From assembly GCA_963652075.1 (NCBI GenBank), contig CAVJRQ010000078.1, forward strand, positions 1 through 44,314: DNA of 44,314 bases, written 5' to 3'. The stretch comes from Phocaeicola_A sp963652075. GTDB taxonomy: Bacteria > Bacteroidota > Bacteroidia > Bacteroidales > Bacteroidaceae. The notes under the pieces were generated by a model. It saw only the letters and a list, made by a program, of their open reading frames with translations. It did no database searches and had not been told where the DNA came from. The translations under genes and the position numbers were made by a program. Below are positions 16,387 through 25,493 of this stretch, piece by piece. Position 1 is the stretch's first letter. Every line of letters starts with the position of its first letter.

Positions 16387-17745
16387 TTAGAAGACGAACC
16401 TCAGGATGTCGTTAAAGTTTGCCCAAACCAAGAGAATGAGCAACAACACCATACCCACTACCTGAGCCCGTTCCATAAACTTGTCGCTCGGCTTACGACG
16501 GGTGATTACCTCATAGAGGAGGAACAACACGTGTCCACCATCCAAAGCGGGGATAGGCAGAATGTTCATGAAGGCGAGTATGATGGAAAGGAACGCAGTC
16601 ATTTCCCAGAAACGAGGCCAATTCCATTCCGTGGGGAAGATACTGCCGATGGTAGCGAACCCGCCCAGACTGGTAGCCCCCTCTTTGGTGAAGACATACT
16701 TCATATCGTTGACATATCCTTTCAAGATGTTCACCCCATGGGATACGCCTGCCGGGAAAGAGGCAAAGAAACCGTAATCTATCTTCTTGGCCTTGTAGAG
16801 TTGAGACAAGGCCGGAGGAACAATGCCCACAACAAAGGTGGAGTCGAGAGTCATGGCGAGTGTGTCCACACATCCTTCACGCGCTACCTGCAAAGTGATG
16901 TTCCTCCACTGGTCGGCTTTCTCGGGGACAGCATCCGCCTTGAACTTCAAGTCAGAGAGGATTTGTTTGAATTCGTTCCAAGAATGGACGGTACTGTCAT
17001 TGACGGCCAACAAGCTGTCTCCTTTCTGCAGGCCTACCCGTGCACCGGGATAATCAGGCAACACACTGTCAATGACAGCCGGATAGAGGAAGTCCACAAA
17101 GACAGGCTTCTCGTTGCCTATCGTCAAGAGGCTCAAGTCCTCGGGGATGGCGACCTGCGTCTCCACGCCGTCACGCATCACGGTAACGTTTTTGGCATCC
17201 ACCATACTGCGCAACATATCCACGCCAAAACGGTCCAGGTTCTTGTCGTCGGCACGCAACAGGATGTCGCCGTCACGGAAACCAATCTCCTGAGCGCGCT
17301 CGTTAAACTTCATTCCGTAGGTCATCTCCTGCAAAGGATAGTAGGAATCGCCCCAAGTGAAGAGTATCATGGAGTAGATGAACAGAGCCAACAGGAAGTT
17401 GAAGAGCACGCCACCAATCATCACCAGCAAACGCTGCCACGCGGGTTTGGCACGAAACTCCCACTCTTTCACCGGTTGTTTCATCTGTTCGGTGTCCATC
17501 GACTCGTCTATCATGCCGGATATCTTCACATATCCGCCCAGAGGAAGCCAACCGATACCATATTCCGTGTCGCTGTTCTTCGGTTTGAACTTGAACAGGG
17601 TAAACCACGGGTCAAAGAAAAGGCAGAATTTCTCCACACGAATCTTGAACAAACGGGCAAACAAAAAATGTCCTCCTTCATGAATGATTACCAGCAAAGA
17701 GAGCGACATCATCAGTTGAAGGGCACGAATCAAAAATGTTTCCAT
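16387..17745 (-). CDS. rseP: RseP-type intramembrane site-2 metalloprotease
   Basis: 452 residues. The zinc motif HEGGH is at 22-26 in the first membrane helix, and the partner motif LDGGH is near residue 400 in a C-terminal helix. Between them are another helix near 100-130 and PDZ-like segments, including PGARVGLQKGDSLLAVNDS. RseP/SpoIVFB-family enzymes cut membrane-bound anti-sigma factors and remnant signal peptides. No RseA-like substrate is recognisable in this window. It is the last gene of the envelope operon, 35 bp after dxr. Confidence 0.95.
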   Translation of the reverse strand: METFLIRALQLMMSLSLLVIIHEGGHFLFARLFKIRVEKFCLFFDPWFTLFKFKPKNSDTEYGIGWLPLGGYVKISGMIDESMDTEQMKQPVKEWEFRAKPAWQRLLVMIGGVLFNFLLALFIYSMILFTWGDSYYPLQEMTYGMKFNERAQEIGFRDGDILLRADDKNLDRFGVDMLRSMVDAKNVTVMRDGVETQVAIPEDLSLLTIGNEKPVFVDFLYPAVIDSVLPDYPGARVGLQKGDSLLAVNDSTVHSWNEFKQILSDLKFKADAVPEKADQWRNITLQVAREGCVDTLAMTLDSTFVVGIVPPALSQLYKAKKIDYGFFASFPAGVSHGVNILKGYVNDMKYVFTKEGATSLGGFATIGSIFPTEWNWPRFWEMTAFLSIILAFMNILPIPALDGGHVLFLLYEVITRRKPSDKFMERAQVVGMVLLLILLVWANFNDILRFVF

Positions 17746-17780
17746 TGTATTCTTATTAACTTGTTTTACTTATTACTTTA

Positions 17781-18935
17781 TTATTCTTCCACGAGTTCCT
17801 TGGCTATCCGGCGCGCCTCGGCATCCGTCGCCACATAGTCTTCGTAGACGGGTTCTTTGATGTAGGCAACCCGTTGCATGGTCTGTTCGATGACATCGCT
17901 CATCCGCAAGAATCCTATACGGTCATGGAGGAAGGCATCCACCACCACCTCGTTGGCGGCATTCACGACACAGGGCATGTTGCCTGCTACACGCAATGCT
18001 TCGTACGCCAACGCCAAGTTGCGAAAGCGTGACGTATCGGGTGCCTCAAAGGTAAGCGAGGTACATTTGGAGAAATCAATCCGGTCGAAAGAAGCGTGCA
18101 CGCGGTCAGGATAAGAGAAGGCGTACTGTATAGGCAGGCGCATATCGGGCATGCCCAACTGAGCCTTCACCGCCCCGTCCTCAAATTGCACCATGGAGTG
18201 GATGACCGACTGCGGATGGACTACCACTTCTATCTGGTCCGGACGAACCCCAAAGAGCCACTTCGCCTCAATCACCTCAAAGCCCTTGTTCATCATGGAG
18301 GCGGAGTCAATGGTTATCTTTGCCCCCATATGCCAGTTGGGATGACGAAGAGCCTGCTCCTTTGTCACACTCCGAAGCTGTTCCCTGGTAAAGGTACGGA
18401 AAGGGCCTCCCGAAGCCGTCAGGATGACCTTCTCAACGGGGTTTCCTGCCTCACCCACCAAGCACTGGAACACGGCCGAGTGCTCGGAGTCGACCGGTAT
18501 GATGGGAGCGTGGTATTGGCTCGCCAAACTATTGATGAGTTCTCCAGCCACCACCAAGGTCTCTTTGTTTGCCAAAGCGATGGTTTTGTGCGCCTTGATG
18601 GCGTTGATGGTAGGACGCAGTCCCGCATAGCCCACCATGGCTGTCAGTACCATGTCAATGGAGGACGACTCCACAATCTGACAGAGAGCTTCCACTCCTG
18701 CATAGACCTTGATGGGAAGGTCAGCCAACATCTCTTTCAGCTGTTCATATTTCGCTTCGTTAACGATGACCACCGAGTCAGGCATAAACTTGCGTGCCTG
18801 TTCCGCCAACAGCTCCACCTTGTTGTTGGCCGTCAGTACATAAGCGCCATACAAATCGGGATGCTCCTCGATGACCTGTAGGGCCTGCGTACCGATGGAT
18901 CCTGTGGAACCTAAAATAGCTATCTGTTTCTTCAT
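17781..18935 (-). CDS. dxr: 1-deoxy-D-xylulose-5-phosphate reductoisomerase
   Basis: 384 residues, normal length. The NADPH-binding loop GSTGSIG is at 9-15, ANKETLVVAGE around 122-132, the metal site VDSEHSAVFQ with D149 and E151, and MNKGFEVIEA later. The enzyme makes 2-C-methyl-erythritol 4-phosphate, the committed step of the MEP isoprenoid pathway; ispF of the same pathway is at 26.4 kb. The stop of the M23 gene and this start abut (18936/18935). Confidence 0.97.
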   Translation of the reverse strand: MKKQIAILGSTGSIGTQALQVIEEHPDLYGAYVLTANNKVELLAEQARKFMPDSVVIVNEAKYEQLKEMLADLPIKVYAGVEALCQIVESSSIDMVLTAMVGYAGLRPTINAIKAHKTIALANKETLVVAGELINSLASQYHAPIIPVDSEHSAVFQCLVGEAGNPVEKVILTASGGPFRTFTREQLRSVTKEQALRHPNWHMGAKITIDSASMMNKGFEVIEAKWLFGVRPDQIEVVVHPQSVIHSMVQFEDGAVKAQLGMPDMRLPIQYAFSYPDRVHASFDRIDFSKCTSLTFEAPDTSRFRNLALAYEALRVAGNMPCVVNAANEVVVDAFLHDRIGFLRMSDVIEQTMQRVAYIKEPVYEDYVATDAEARRIAKELVEE

Positions 18936-19793
18936 TTAAAAGACTATATATTTTTCAGGATTCAGTGCCTCACCCTTGCGCCACAGTTCAAAGTGGAGAT
19001 GCGGTCCGGCTATGTGTCCGTCCGTGTTACCCACCAAGGCTATCACTTCGCCGGCCTTCACCTTGTCGCCCACCTGTTTGAGCAGTGCGCCGCATTGTTT
19101 GTACACCGATATCATATTCCTGTTATGTTGTATTTCTATCACATAGCCCGTTCCGGCCACGTTGTCACTCATCACCACAGTCCCGTCCAGCACGGCCAGC
19201 ACGCTCTCGTTGGAATCGGTGGAGATGTCCACGCCGTAGTGTCCGTCACGAGGGGCGAACGCCACGGAAACCATTCCACGGGCAGGCCGATAAAAGATAG
19301 GTATCTCCACATCGGGCGCTTCCTTGATATTGGTCAGGTTGTATTTCTCTGTCTCCTCGTATTCCTTGCGGAAATCCATCTCGCGCGCCGTAGGATCCAA
19401 CAGGTCTTCGGAGCGAAGAGCCGTGAGGGAATCGAGCGAATGAACCGAATCAATGCGTACCGTACCGCGGAAAATGTCCTGAATGTTCATGATGTAGAGA
19501 TTCTGACAGTCAAGAACCTCTTGCATGGAGTCTATCCGCAGGGCGTTGTCTACAATCTGCCTGCGCACGTCACTGTTCATGTAGCCGGGCAGGTAATTGC
19601 GCAAGGGGGTAAAGCAGACGATGAGCGCGGAGATTACCATGAAGAAGAGCAGCACGGAGAGCAGTACCGACAAGCCGTTGAATTTGGAGACATGGATGCC
19701 CACCACCTCCTCCAAAGTGCTTTCGTTGATAATTGTCAGTTTATACTTAAACTTGAAATTATGCCAGTAGGATACTTTCTTCTTCTTTACCAT
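18936..19793 (-). CDS. M23 family metallopeptidase, membrane-anchored
   Basis: 285 residues: a cytoplasmic N terminus, one membrane helix at about 38-60, a linker of helical character, then an M23/LytM domain in the last 110 residues. That domain has HYGVD (metal HxxxD) and PHLHFE (HxH). These are endopeptidases that open peptide crosslinks in peptidoglycan for growth; all metal ligands are present, so it is probably active. It sits between rimM (13 bp gap) and dxr (0 bp). Confidence 0.93.
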   Translation of the reverse strand: MVKKKKVSYWHNFKFKYKLTIINESTLEEVVGIHVSKFNGLSVLLSVLLFFMVISALIVCFTPLRNYLPGYMNSDVRRQIVDNALRIDSMQEVLDCQNLYIMNIQDIFRGTVRIDSVHSLDSLTALRSEDLLDPTAREMDFRKEYEETEKYNLTNIKEAPDVEIPIFYRPARGMVSVAFAPRDGHYGVDISTDSNESVLAVLDGTVVMSDNVAGTGYVIEIQHNRNMISVYKQCGALLKQVGDKVKAGEVIALVGNTDGHIAGPHLHFELWRKGEALNPEKYIVF

Positions 19794-19806
19794 GTTGCGT
19801 CAGGTG

Positions 19807-20343
19807 TTATATCTCCTCCACTTGGTCTATATCCAGCAACCCCACCGGGAGTTGCATCTTTATCCGATGTTTCTTGGCATCTATCTGCACGATAAATTCC
19901 TCACGGGCAGGTATCAGCACCTCTTCGCCTTGACAGTCCACCACAAAGAGGGTGTTGACGGTAGTATCGTCCACCGCCACGATGGGTCCGAGCGGTCCTT
20001 TGTTTACGTCCGTCACCTGCATACCCACGAAATAGTTCCACGAGAGTTCGCCGTCGGTAGCTTCTTCTGCCAACTTCAAAGGGAAGTAAACTTCCGTGTT
20101 GGTGAGGCGGCGCGCCTGTTCCAGAGTATCGATGTCCTCGAACTTCACCAGAGCCGTGGAATCGGACTTGAAGCGATACTCCTCCATGAAAAAGGGTACC
20201 AGTATGCCTTCTACCAAACAGACCAGGTAATCGCACTCCACACGGTCGAACACGTCATCGGTGAAAGAGAAGGCTATCTCCCCTTTCACGCCATGCGGCT
20301 TGGTCAACTTGCCTATCCTGTAGACTTCTTCTTTCTTTATCAT
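19807..20343 (-). CDS. rimM: Ribosome maturation factor RimM
   Basis: 178 residues with an N-terminal RimM beta-barrel (YRIGKLTKPHGVKGEIAFSF) and a C-terminal PRC barrel (about 95-175, WNYFVGMQVTD onward). RimM helps mature the 30S head. Its ATG overlaps the murA stop as ATGA, so the two are likely translationally coupled. Confidence 0.95.
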   Translation of the reverse strand: MIKKEEVYRIGKLTKPHGVKGEIAFSFTDDVFDRVECDYLVCLVEGILVPFFMEEYRFKSDSTALVKFEDIDTLEQARRLTNTEVYFPLKLAEEATDGELSWNYFVGMQVTDVNKGPLGPIVAVDDTTVNTLFVVDCQGEEVLIPAREEFIVQIDAKKHRIKMQLPVGLLDIDQVEEI

Positions 20344-21644
20344 ACGCGTGTAATGCGGGCACCCAAGGCATTCAGTCGGCGCTCAATATCCTGATAACCG
20401 CGGTCTATCTGTTCGATGTTATTTATTTTGCTCACGCCTTCGGCACTGAGGGCGGCAATCAGCAGGGCAATACCGGCCCGGATGTCGGGCGATGTCATGA
20501 TGCCGCCACGCAGGCGGAAGCTACGGTCGTGACCGATAACCACCGCACGATGCGGGTCACACAGGATTATCTGCGCTCCCATGTCGATGAGCTTGTCTAC
20601 AAAGAAGAGACGGCTCTCGAACATTTTCTGGTGGATGAGCACACTGCCCTTGGCCTGCGTGGCCACCACCAAAAGCACGCTCAGCAAGTCGGGTGTCAGT
20701 CCGGGCCAAGGCGCATCGGCAATGGTCATGATAGACCCGTCCATGAAGGACTCTATCTCGTAATGTTCTTGCTCGGGGATGTAGATATCATCGCCTCGCT
20801 GTTCCATCCGTATGCCCAAACGGCGGAAGCTCTCGGGTATGATGCCGAGATTTCCGTACGACACGTTCTTTATGGTCACCTCACTGGCGGTCATGGCAGC
20901 CATACCGATGAAACTGCCCACCTCAATCATGTCGGGCAGGATGGTATGTTCGCAACCTTTCAGCGTTTTCACACCTCTGATCACAAGGCGATTGGATGCG
21001 ATACCGCTGATGTCTGCCCCCATGCGATTGAGTGCATGACAAAGCTGCTGTAGATAGGGTTCGCAAGCGGCATTGTAGATGGTGGTCTCGCCCTCCGCCA
21101 ACACGGCCGCCATCACGATGTTGGCAGTACCGGTAACGGAAGCCTCATCCAACAGCATGTAAGTACCGCGCAACTGCTTTGCCTCAATCACAAAGGCTTC
21201 TTTAGTATCGTCGTAGCGGAGCTCAGCACCCAACTTCTGAATGCCATAGAAGTGCGTATCCAGTCGGCGGCGGCCTATCTTGTCGCCTCCAGGCTTTGCC
21301 AACATGGCTTTGCCGAAGCGTGACAACATCGGGCCGATGAGCATGACAGAGCCGCGCAGCTTGTTGCAGGTCTTCAGAAACTCCGCACTCTCAATGTAGG
21401 CAAGGTCCACCTTGTCGGCTTTGAACGTGTAGGAATCGACACCGTTCTTGGCGACTTTCACCCCCATGTCGCGCAGCAACTGAATCAGGTTGTTCACATC
21501 CAGTATGTCCGGCACATTGTGCACTGTCACCTCTTCTTCGGTCAACAGCACGGCGCAGAGTATCTGGAGGGCTTCATTCTTAGCCCCCTGCGGACGGATG
21601 TCGCCCTTCAGTTTATATCCACCTTCTATCACAAACGATGCCAT
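20340..21644 (-). CDS. murA: UDP-N-acetylglucosamine 1-carboxyvinyltransferase
   Basis: 434 residues, full length for MurA, the first committed step of peptidoglycan synthesis. It has KNEALQ near 22-27, LRGSVMLIGPMLSRFG around 97-111 and the active-site loop PGGDKIGRR. In that loop the position of the usual catalytic cysteine (C115 in E. coli) is D121. Asp at this site keeps activity and makes the enzyme insensitive to fosfomycin in other bacteria. It overlaps rimM by four bases and follows DUF4290 by 36 bp. Confidence 0.97.
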   Translation of the reverse strand: MASFVIEGGYKLKGDIRPQGAKNEALQILCAVLLTEEEVTVHNVPDILDVNNLIQLLRDMGVKVAKNGVDSYTFKADKVDLAYIESAEFLKTCNKLRGSVMLIGPMLSRFGKAMLAKPGGDKIGRRRLDTHFYGIQKLGAELRYDDTKEAFVIEAKQLRGTYMLLDEASVTGTANIVMAAVLAEGETTIYNAACEPYLQQLCHALNRMGADISGIASNRLVIRGVKTLKGCEHTILPDMIEVGSFIGMAAMTASEVTIKNVSYGNLGIIPESFRRLGIRMEQRGDDIYIPEQEHYEIESFMDGSIMTIADAPWPGLTPDLLSVLLVVATQAKGSVLIHQKMFESRLFFVDKLIDMGAQIILCDPHRAVVIGHDRSFRLRGGIMTSPDIRAGIALLIAALSAEGVSKINNIEQIDRGYQDIERRLNALGARITRV

Positions 21645-21680
21645 AGCCTACCGAGTTTTTTGGAGTTAATGGTTTTACTA

Positions 21681-22307
21681 TCAGTATCTCCGCTTCTGTC
21701 CGTTGTTAGACTGACGTTTACGCGGAGTGAAGTTACGTTGCTGAGGAGCGGTAGGATTATCCATCAACTGAAGCTCGTTGACGGAGATATGTATCTTGCC
21801 GTGCGAATACTCCTCGATGTCGTCAAATATCTTTTGGTCATCCACCGTATCCTTGTTCCACACGATGAAATCTTTCTTCATGTGGGTGGCAATCATGCGT
21901 ATCAGCTGGCGGCGTTCAGGACCGTCGGGCATCTGCGTTGCCTGGTTGATGAGTTCTTCTATCAAGTGTCCGTAGTGGCGATAGCGAATCGGTCCGTTGT
22001 GATAATGCATCGGCTCCGGCTTCACGTTCAGGCAGTCCTGCCTGTTTATCTCGTAAGGATAATCGATATCCAGTTTGAAATCCGCCATGATGGCCAAGTG
22101 GTCCCACAACTTATGGTTGAAGTCGGGCACGTCTCTCAAGTGGGGAAACATGTTTCCCATGATGTTGATGATGGTGTTGGCACAACGCTGGCGCTCACGG
22201 CGGTCTTCGATGGTCAAGGCGTAATCCACCATGTTCTGTATGCCACGTCCATACTCAGGCAGAGGCAGTTTCTCCCGTTGGGTATTGTACTCCAAATGTT
22301 TATCCAT
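21681..22307 (-). CDS. DUF4290 domain protein
   Basis: 208 residues matching the Bacteroidetes-specific DUF4290 family from its N terminus (LEYNTQREKLPLPEYGRGIQ) through the helical core ending near residue 180; the tail is basic and Arg/Gln-rich. No signal peptide or membrane segment, so it is cytoplasmic. Function is unknown. It is embedded between tsaB and murA, which suggests a housekeeping role tied to envelope growth or translation. Confidence 0.88.
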   Translation of the reverse strand: MDKHLEYNTQREKLPLPEYGRGIQNMVDYALTIEDRRERQRCANTIINIMGNMFPHLRDVPDFNHKLWDHLAIMADFKLDIDYPYEINRQDCLNVKPEPMHYHNGPIRYRHYGHLIEELINQATQMPDGPERRQLIRMIATHMKKDFIVWNKDTVDDQKIFDDIEEYSHGKIHISVNELQLMDNPTAPQQRNFTPRKRQSNNGQKRRY

Positions 22308-22357
22308 TTATCTTTTTTCTTTATATTTTAATTCTAATACTATTGCGTCTATAGGCT

Positions 22358-23047
22358 TCACAGCAACTTCTTGGGCTTGGATGCCACGAACTCCTTCAGA
22401 TAGAAAGGCTCAAAGTACGCCACGTCCTGAAAGTTCCGGTTATTAAAGTCTTTGTCCGCCAAGGGGAACATCCATTGCGCCAAGGGCACCACCTCATCGA
22501 TGAAGTGCGCGTTGGGGTGCGTCAACCGGCTCTTGCACTTGGCTGCTCCGTTGCCGAAGAAATAGACCGGATGCCGGTCGAGGAACTCTTCGTAGGAGTG
22601 TTCGTCCACGATGTCGGCCGCCGTGTCGCGCAAGGGATTGAGGGCACGGTCATACACCGCGGCATACACCTCCATACGGCGAGCGTCCAGCATCGGGCAG
22701 AGCAAAGCGTCGTCCGGCAACTCCTGTTGCAGCAAAACGGGCACGCACAGCAGCCGAAGCGTAGGTACGGCTATCAAGGGCAGGTCACGTCCGTAGCAAA
22801 CACCCTTCGCCGTGGATACCCCGATACGCAATCCGGTGTAGGAACCCGGACCGCAACTCACGGCAACGGCATCCACCGGAATGGCGTGAGAGTCGGCAAA
22901 CGAAAGAGCCTCCTGCACAAAGACACCCAAAGTCACGGCATGCGAAGGTCCCTTGCGGTCCTCCTTCGAAAAGATGCACTGGCCGTCTTGGCTCACGGCC
23001 ACAGAGCAGACATCCGTAGACGTCTCAATATGTAAAATACACGGCAT
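22358..23047 (-). CDS. tsaB: tRNA threonylcarbamoyladenosine synthesis protein TsaB
   Basis: 229 residues of the ASKHA fold: HIETSTDVCSVAVSQDG at 6-22 and GPGSYTGLRIGVSTAKG at about 67-83 are diagnostic. TsaB partners TsaD and TsaE to make t6A37 in ANN-decoding tRNAs. It is the first gene of the seven-gene operon and is divergent from yicC; a TAAGTTTG box lies about 30 bp upstream. Confidence 0.95.
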   Translation of the reverse strand: MPCILHIETSTDVCSVAVSQDGQCIFSKEDRKGPSHAVTLGVFVQEALSFADSHAIPVDAVAVSCGPGSYTGLRIGVSTAKGVCYGRDLPLIAVPTLRLLCVPVLLQQELPDDALLCPMLDARRMEVYAAVYDRALNPLRDTAADIVDEHSYEEFLDRHPVYFFGNGAAKCKSRLTHPNAHFIDEVVPLAQWMFPLADKDFNNRNFQDVAYFEPFYLKEFVASKPKKLL

Positions 23048-23075
23048 ACTCTTAATTCACTATTCTACAAGGATG

Positions 23076-23083
23076 CAAACTTA
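23076..23083 (-). promoter_or_regulatory. tsaB: -7 box of the tsaB operon
   Basis: TAAGTTTG on the minus strand matches TAnnTTTG, with a leader of about 25 nt. No clear -33 box at 19 bp. Confidence 0.5.
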
Positions 23084-23220
23084 CACAAAATCTTTCAAAC
23101 TCCGCCCCTCGACTGGAAGAAAACTCTCACAAACCGGGCTTTTAGGCTTTATTAAGTCCTTACGTACAAATATACGCTCATTTATCAAAGCCGAACCGCA
23201 ACGGGATGGGACAAATTCAT

Positions 23221-23228
23221 TACTTTTG
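23221..23228 (+). promoter_or_regulatory. -7 box of the yicC operon
   Basis: TACTTTTG matches TAnnTTTG and lies 18 bp before the ATG at 23247, so the leader would be about 15 nt. It supports the start at 23247 over the longer in-frame extension. Confidence 0.55.
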
Positions 23229-23246
23229 CAGAAAAATAGTTTAAGC

Positions 23247-24122
23247 ATGATATTATCAATGACAGGATACGGCAAAGCAACTGCCGAATTCAACGGGAAG
23301 AAGATTAACGTTGAAATAAAGTCGCTCAATAGCAAAGTTCTCGACATATCCACACGCATCGCCCCGACTTACAGGGAGAAAGAAATGGAGATTCGCAACC
23401 TGATAACCAAGACACTGGAGCGCGGCAAGGTAGATTTCAGCATCTGGACAGAGAAGGACACGGCTGAGACGGCTACCTCCATCAATACGGCGATTCTGGA
23501 AAACTACTACAATCAGATAAAAGAGATTTCCGCCTCTACGGGCATCCCCTTGCCGGCGGACTGGTTCTACACCCTGCTCCGTCTGCCCGACGTGACCGCC
23601 AAGCCGGAGGGACAGGAACTGACGGATGAGGAATGGACCGTGACAGCCGCCGCCGTACAGGAGTCCATCGACAACCTGATGGCGTTCCGCACACAAGAGG
23701 GAGCAGCGTTGGAGAAGAAGTTTACCGAGAAAATAGACAACATCGAAGCTCTGCTGAAATCAATAGAGCCGTACGAAACGGAGCGCGTGAGCAAAATACG
23801 CGACCGCATCGTGGACACATTGGAAAAGACCATCGGAGTAGACTACGACAAGAACAGATTGGAGCAGGAACTGATTTACTACATAGAGAAGTTGGACATC
23901 AACGAAGAGAAGCAGCGGCTCACCAACCACTTGAATTATTTCCGTGAAACGATGCGTAGCGGACACGGACAAGGGAAGAAGCTCGGCTTCATCGCCCAGG
24001 AAATGGGCCGCGAAATAAATACCACGGGCAGCAAATCGAACCAAGCCGAGATGCAGAACATCGTGGTAAAGATGAAGGACGAACTGGAGCAGATAAAGGA
24101 ACAGGTTCTGAACGTAATGTAA
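23247..24122 (+). CDS. YicC family endoribonuclease
   Basis: 291 residues, standard length. It begins with the family signature SMTGYGKA and ends with GKKLGFIAQEMGREINTTGS, the conserved C-terminal block. Family members have been reported to act as endoribonucleases; the substrate here is not visible. The start follows a TACTTTTG promoter. The upstream in-frame sequence overlaps tsaB and is not coding. It is the first gene of yicC-gmk-orf59-nadD-menA; the yicC-gmk pairing is common in bacteria. Confidence 0.93.
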   Translation: MILSMTGYGKATAEFNGKKINVEIKSLNSKVLDISTRIAPTYREKEMEIRNLITKTLERGKVDFSIWTEKDTAETATSINTAILENYYNQIKEISASTGIPLPADWFYTLLRLPDVTAKPEGQELTDEEWTVTAAAVQESIDNLMAFRTQEGAALEKKFTEKIDNIEALLKSIEPYETERVSKIRDRIVDTLEKTIGVDYDKNRLEQELIYYIEKLDINEEKQRLTNHLNYFRETMRSGHGQGKKLGFIAQEMGREINTTGSKSNQAEMQNIVVKMKDELEQIKEQVLNVM

Positions 24123-24137
24123 AAAAGGACAGACATC

Positions 24138-24704
24138 ATGGCAGGCAAACTCATCATCTTCTCAGCGCCATCAGGCTCGGGTAAATCGACCATCATCAAC
24201 TATTTGCTTACGCAACCGTTGCATCTGGCCTTTTCCATATCGGCCACTAGCCGTGCGCCCCGCGGAACGGAGCGGGACGGAGTGGAGTATTTCTTCCTCA
24301 CTCCCGATGAATTCCGTCAACGCATTGCCAACAACGAGTTCTTGGAATACGAGGAGGTCTATCCCGACCGCTTCTACGGCACGCTGAAAGCGCAAGTGGA
24401 GAAGCAACTGGAGGCCGGAGAGAACGTGGTGTTCGACGTGGACGTGGTGGGAGGCTGCAACATCAAGAAGTATTACGGCGACCGGGCACTCTCCGTCTTC
24501 ATCCAGCCGCCCTCGATTGAGGAGCTGGAACGACGGCTCATCGGACGGGGCACGGATGCTCCGGAGGTGATAAAGGGCCGCATTGACAAGGCCGCCTACG
24601 AGCTGACCTTTGCACCGAAGTTCGATGTCGTCATCGTGAACGACGACCTTGAGAAAGCGAAGGCGGAGGCTCTGCATACCATCGAAACATTCATTCAAAA
24701 ATAA
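24138..24704 (+). CDS. gmk: Guanylate kinase
   Basis: 188 residues with the P-loop SAPSGSGKST at 9-18 and GMP-binding elements ATSRAPRGTERDGVEYFF near 34-50. It phosphorylates GMP to GDP. It lies 15 bp after yicC and 8 bp before the 59-residue membrane protein gene. Confidence 0.97.
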   Translation: MAGKLIIFSAPSGSGKSTIINYLLTQPLHLAFSISATSRAPRGTERDGVEYFFLTPDEFRQRIANNEFLEYEEVYPDRFYGTLKAQVEKQLEAGENVVFDVDVVGGCNIKKYYGDRALSVFIQPPSIEELERRLIGRGTDAPEVIKGRIDKAAYELTFAPKFDVVIVNDDLEKAKAEALHTIETFIQK

Positions 24705-24712
24705 CACATGCC

Positions 24713-24892
24713 ATGAAACCCGTCAACCAAACAGCCAAATGGATGGTGATTGTCAGTATCCTCATCACCATCGCCGCCCTTGCGGTTGGTCTTCTGGCTC
24801 TCATGATGAAACATTACATCATCGTATTCGTGATGCTCTTCCTCTCCATTTCACAACTTTGGATATGTTGGCGGTGGAAGAAAAGACTCTGA
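24713..24892 (+). CDS. 59-residue two-helix membrane protein
   Basis: ATG at 24713 and TGA at 24890-24892. The peptide has a short polar start (MKPVNQTAKW), a hydrophobic helix at about 11-32 (VIVSILITIAALAVGLLAL), a short KHY turn, a second hydrophobic helix at about 36-53 (IIVFVMLFLSISQLWICW) and a basic tail (RWKKRL): a hairpin membrane protein with both ends cytoplasmic by the positive-inside rule. It starts 8 bp after gmk and overlaps the nadD start by 28 bp in another frame, so it is probably translated within the operon. I know no named family. Confidence 0.7.
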   Translation: MKPVNQTAKWMVIVSILITIAALAVGLLALMMKHYIIVFVMLFLSISQLWICWRWKKRL

Positions 24893-25470
24893 CGGTCGGA
24901 CTGTTGGGAGGGTCGTTCAGCCCCATACACATCGGTCACTTGGCGTTGGCCAACTACCTGTGCGAGTATGGCGGCATCGATGAGTTGTGGTTCATGGTAA
25001 GTCCGCACAATCCGCTGAAAGTGCATGCCGACTTGTGGGACGACGACTTGCGTCTACGGTTGGTAAAGGAGGCTATCGACGGGTATCCCCGTTTCAAGGT
25101 GACGGACATCGAGTTCCAACTGCCACGGCCGTCCTACATGGTGAACACGCTCAACGCCTTGAAAGAACGCTACCCGGAGGTTCGCTTCATCCCCATCATC
25201 GGGAGTGACAACTGGAGTCGCTTCACCGACTGGTATCAGTATGAGCGTATTCTTTCACAGTACCCACTGTTGGTATACCCCCGTCCGGGTTACCCCATAG
25301 ACGCACCGACGCTACCCGACTCGGTCAAACTCGTCAACGCTCCCCTACTCGACATCAGCTCCACGTTTATCCGCGAGAGTCTCAAAGCCGGGAAGGACAT
25401 TCGTTTCTTTCTTCCGTCCGCCGTGTTTCGTTACCTCCGGGAGCATCGGGCGGACTTGCTTCACCCATAA
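24865..25470 (+). CDS. nadD: Nicotinate-nucleotide adenylyltransferase
   Basis: 201 residues. The nucleotidyltransferase signature GGSFSPIHIGH is at 15-25 and the second ISSTFIRE near 165-172. It adenylylates nicotinate mononucleotide in NAD synthesis. ATG 24865 is the nearest in-frame start before the signature; it lies inside the end of the 59-residue gene, suggesting coupled translation. Confidence 0.93.
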   Translation: MLAVEEKTLTVGLLGGSFSPIHIGHLALANYLCEYGGIDELWFMVSPHNPLKVHADLWDDDLRLRLVKEAIDGYPRFKVTDIEFQLPRPSYMVNTLNALKERYPEVRFIPIIGSDNWSRFTDWYQYERILSQYPLLVYPRPGYPIDAPTLPDSVKLVNAPLLDISSTFIRESLKAGKDIRFFLPSAVFRYLREHRADLLHP

Positions 25471-25493
25471 CGGAAAACAACCATTAACCAATC

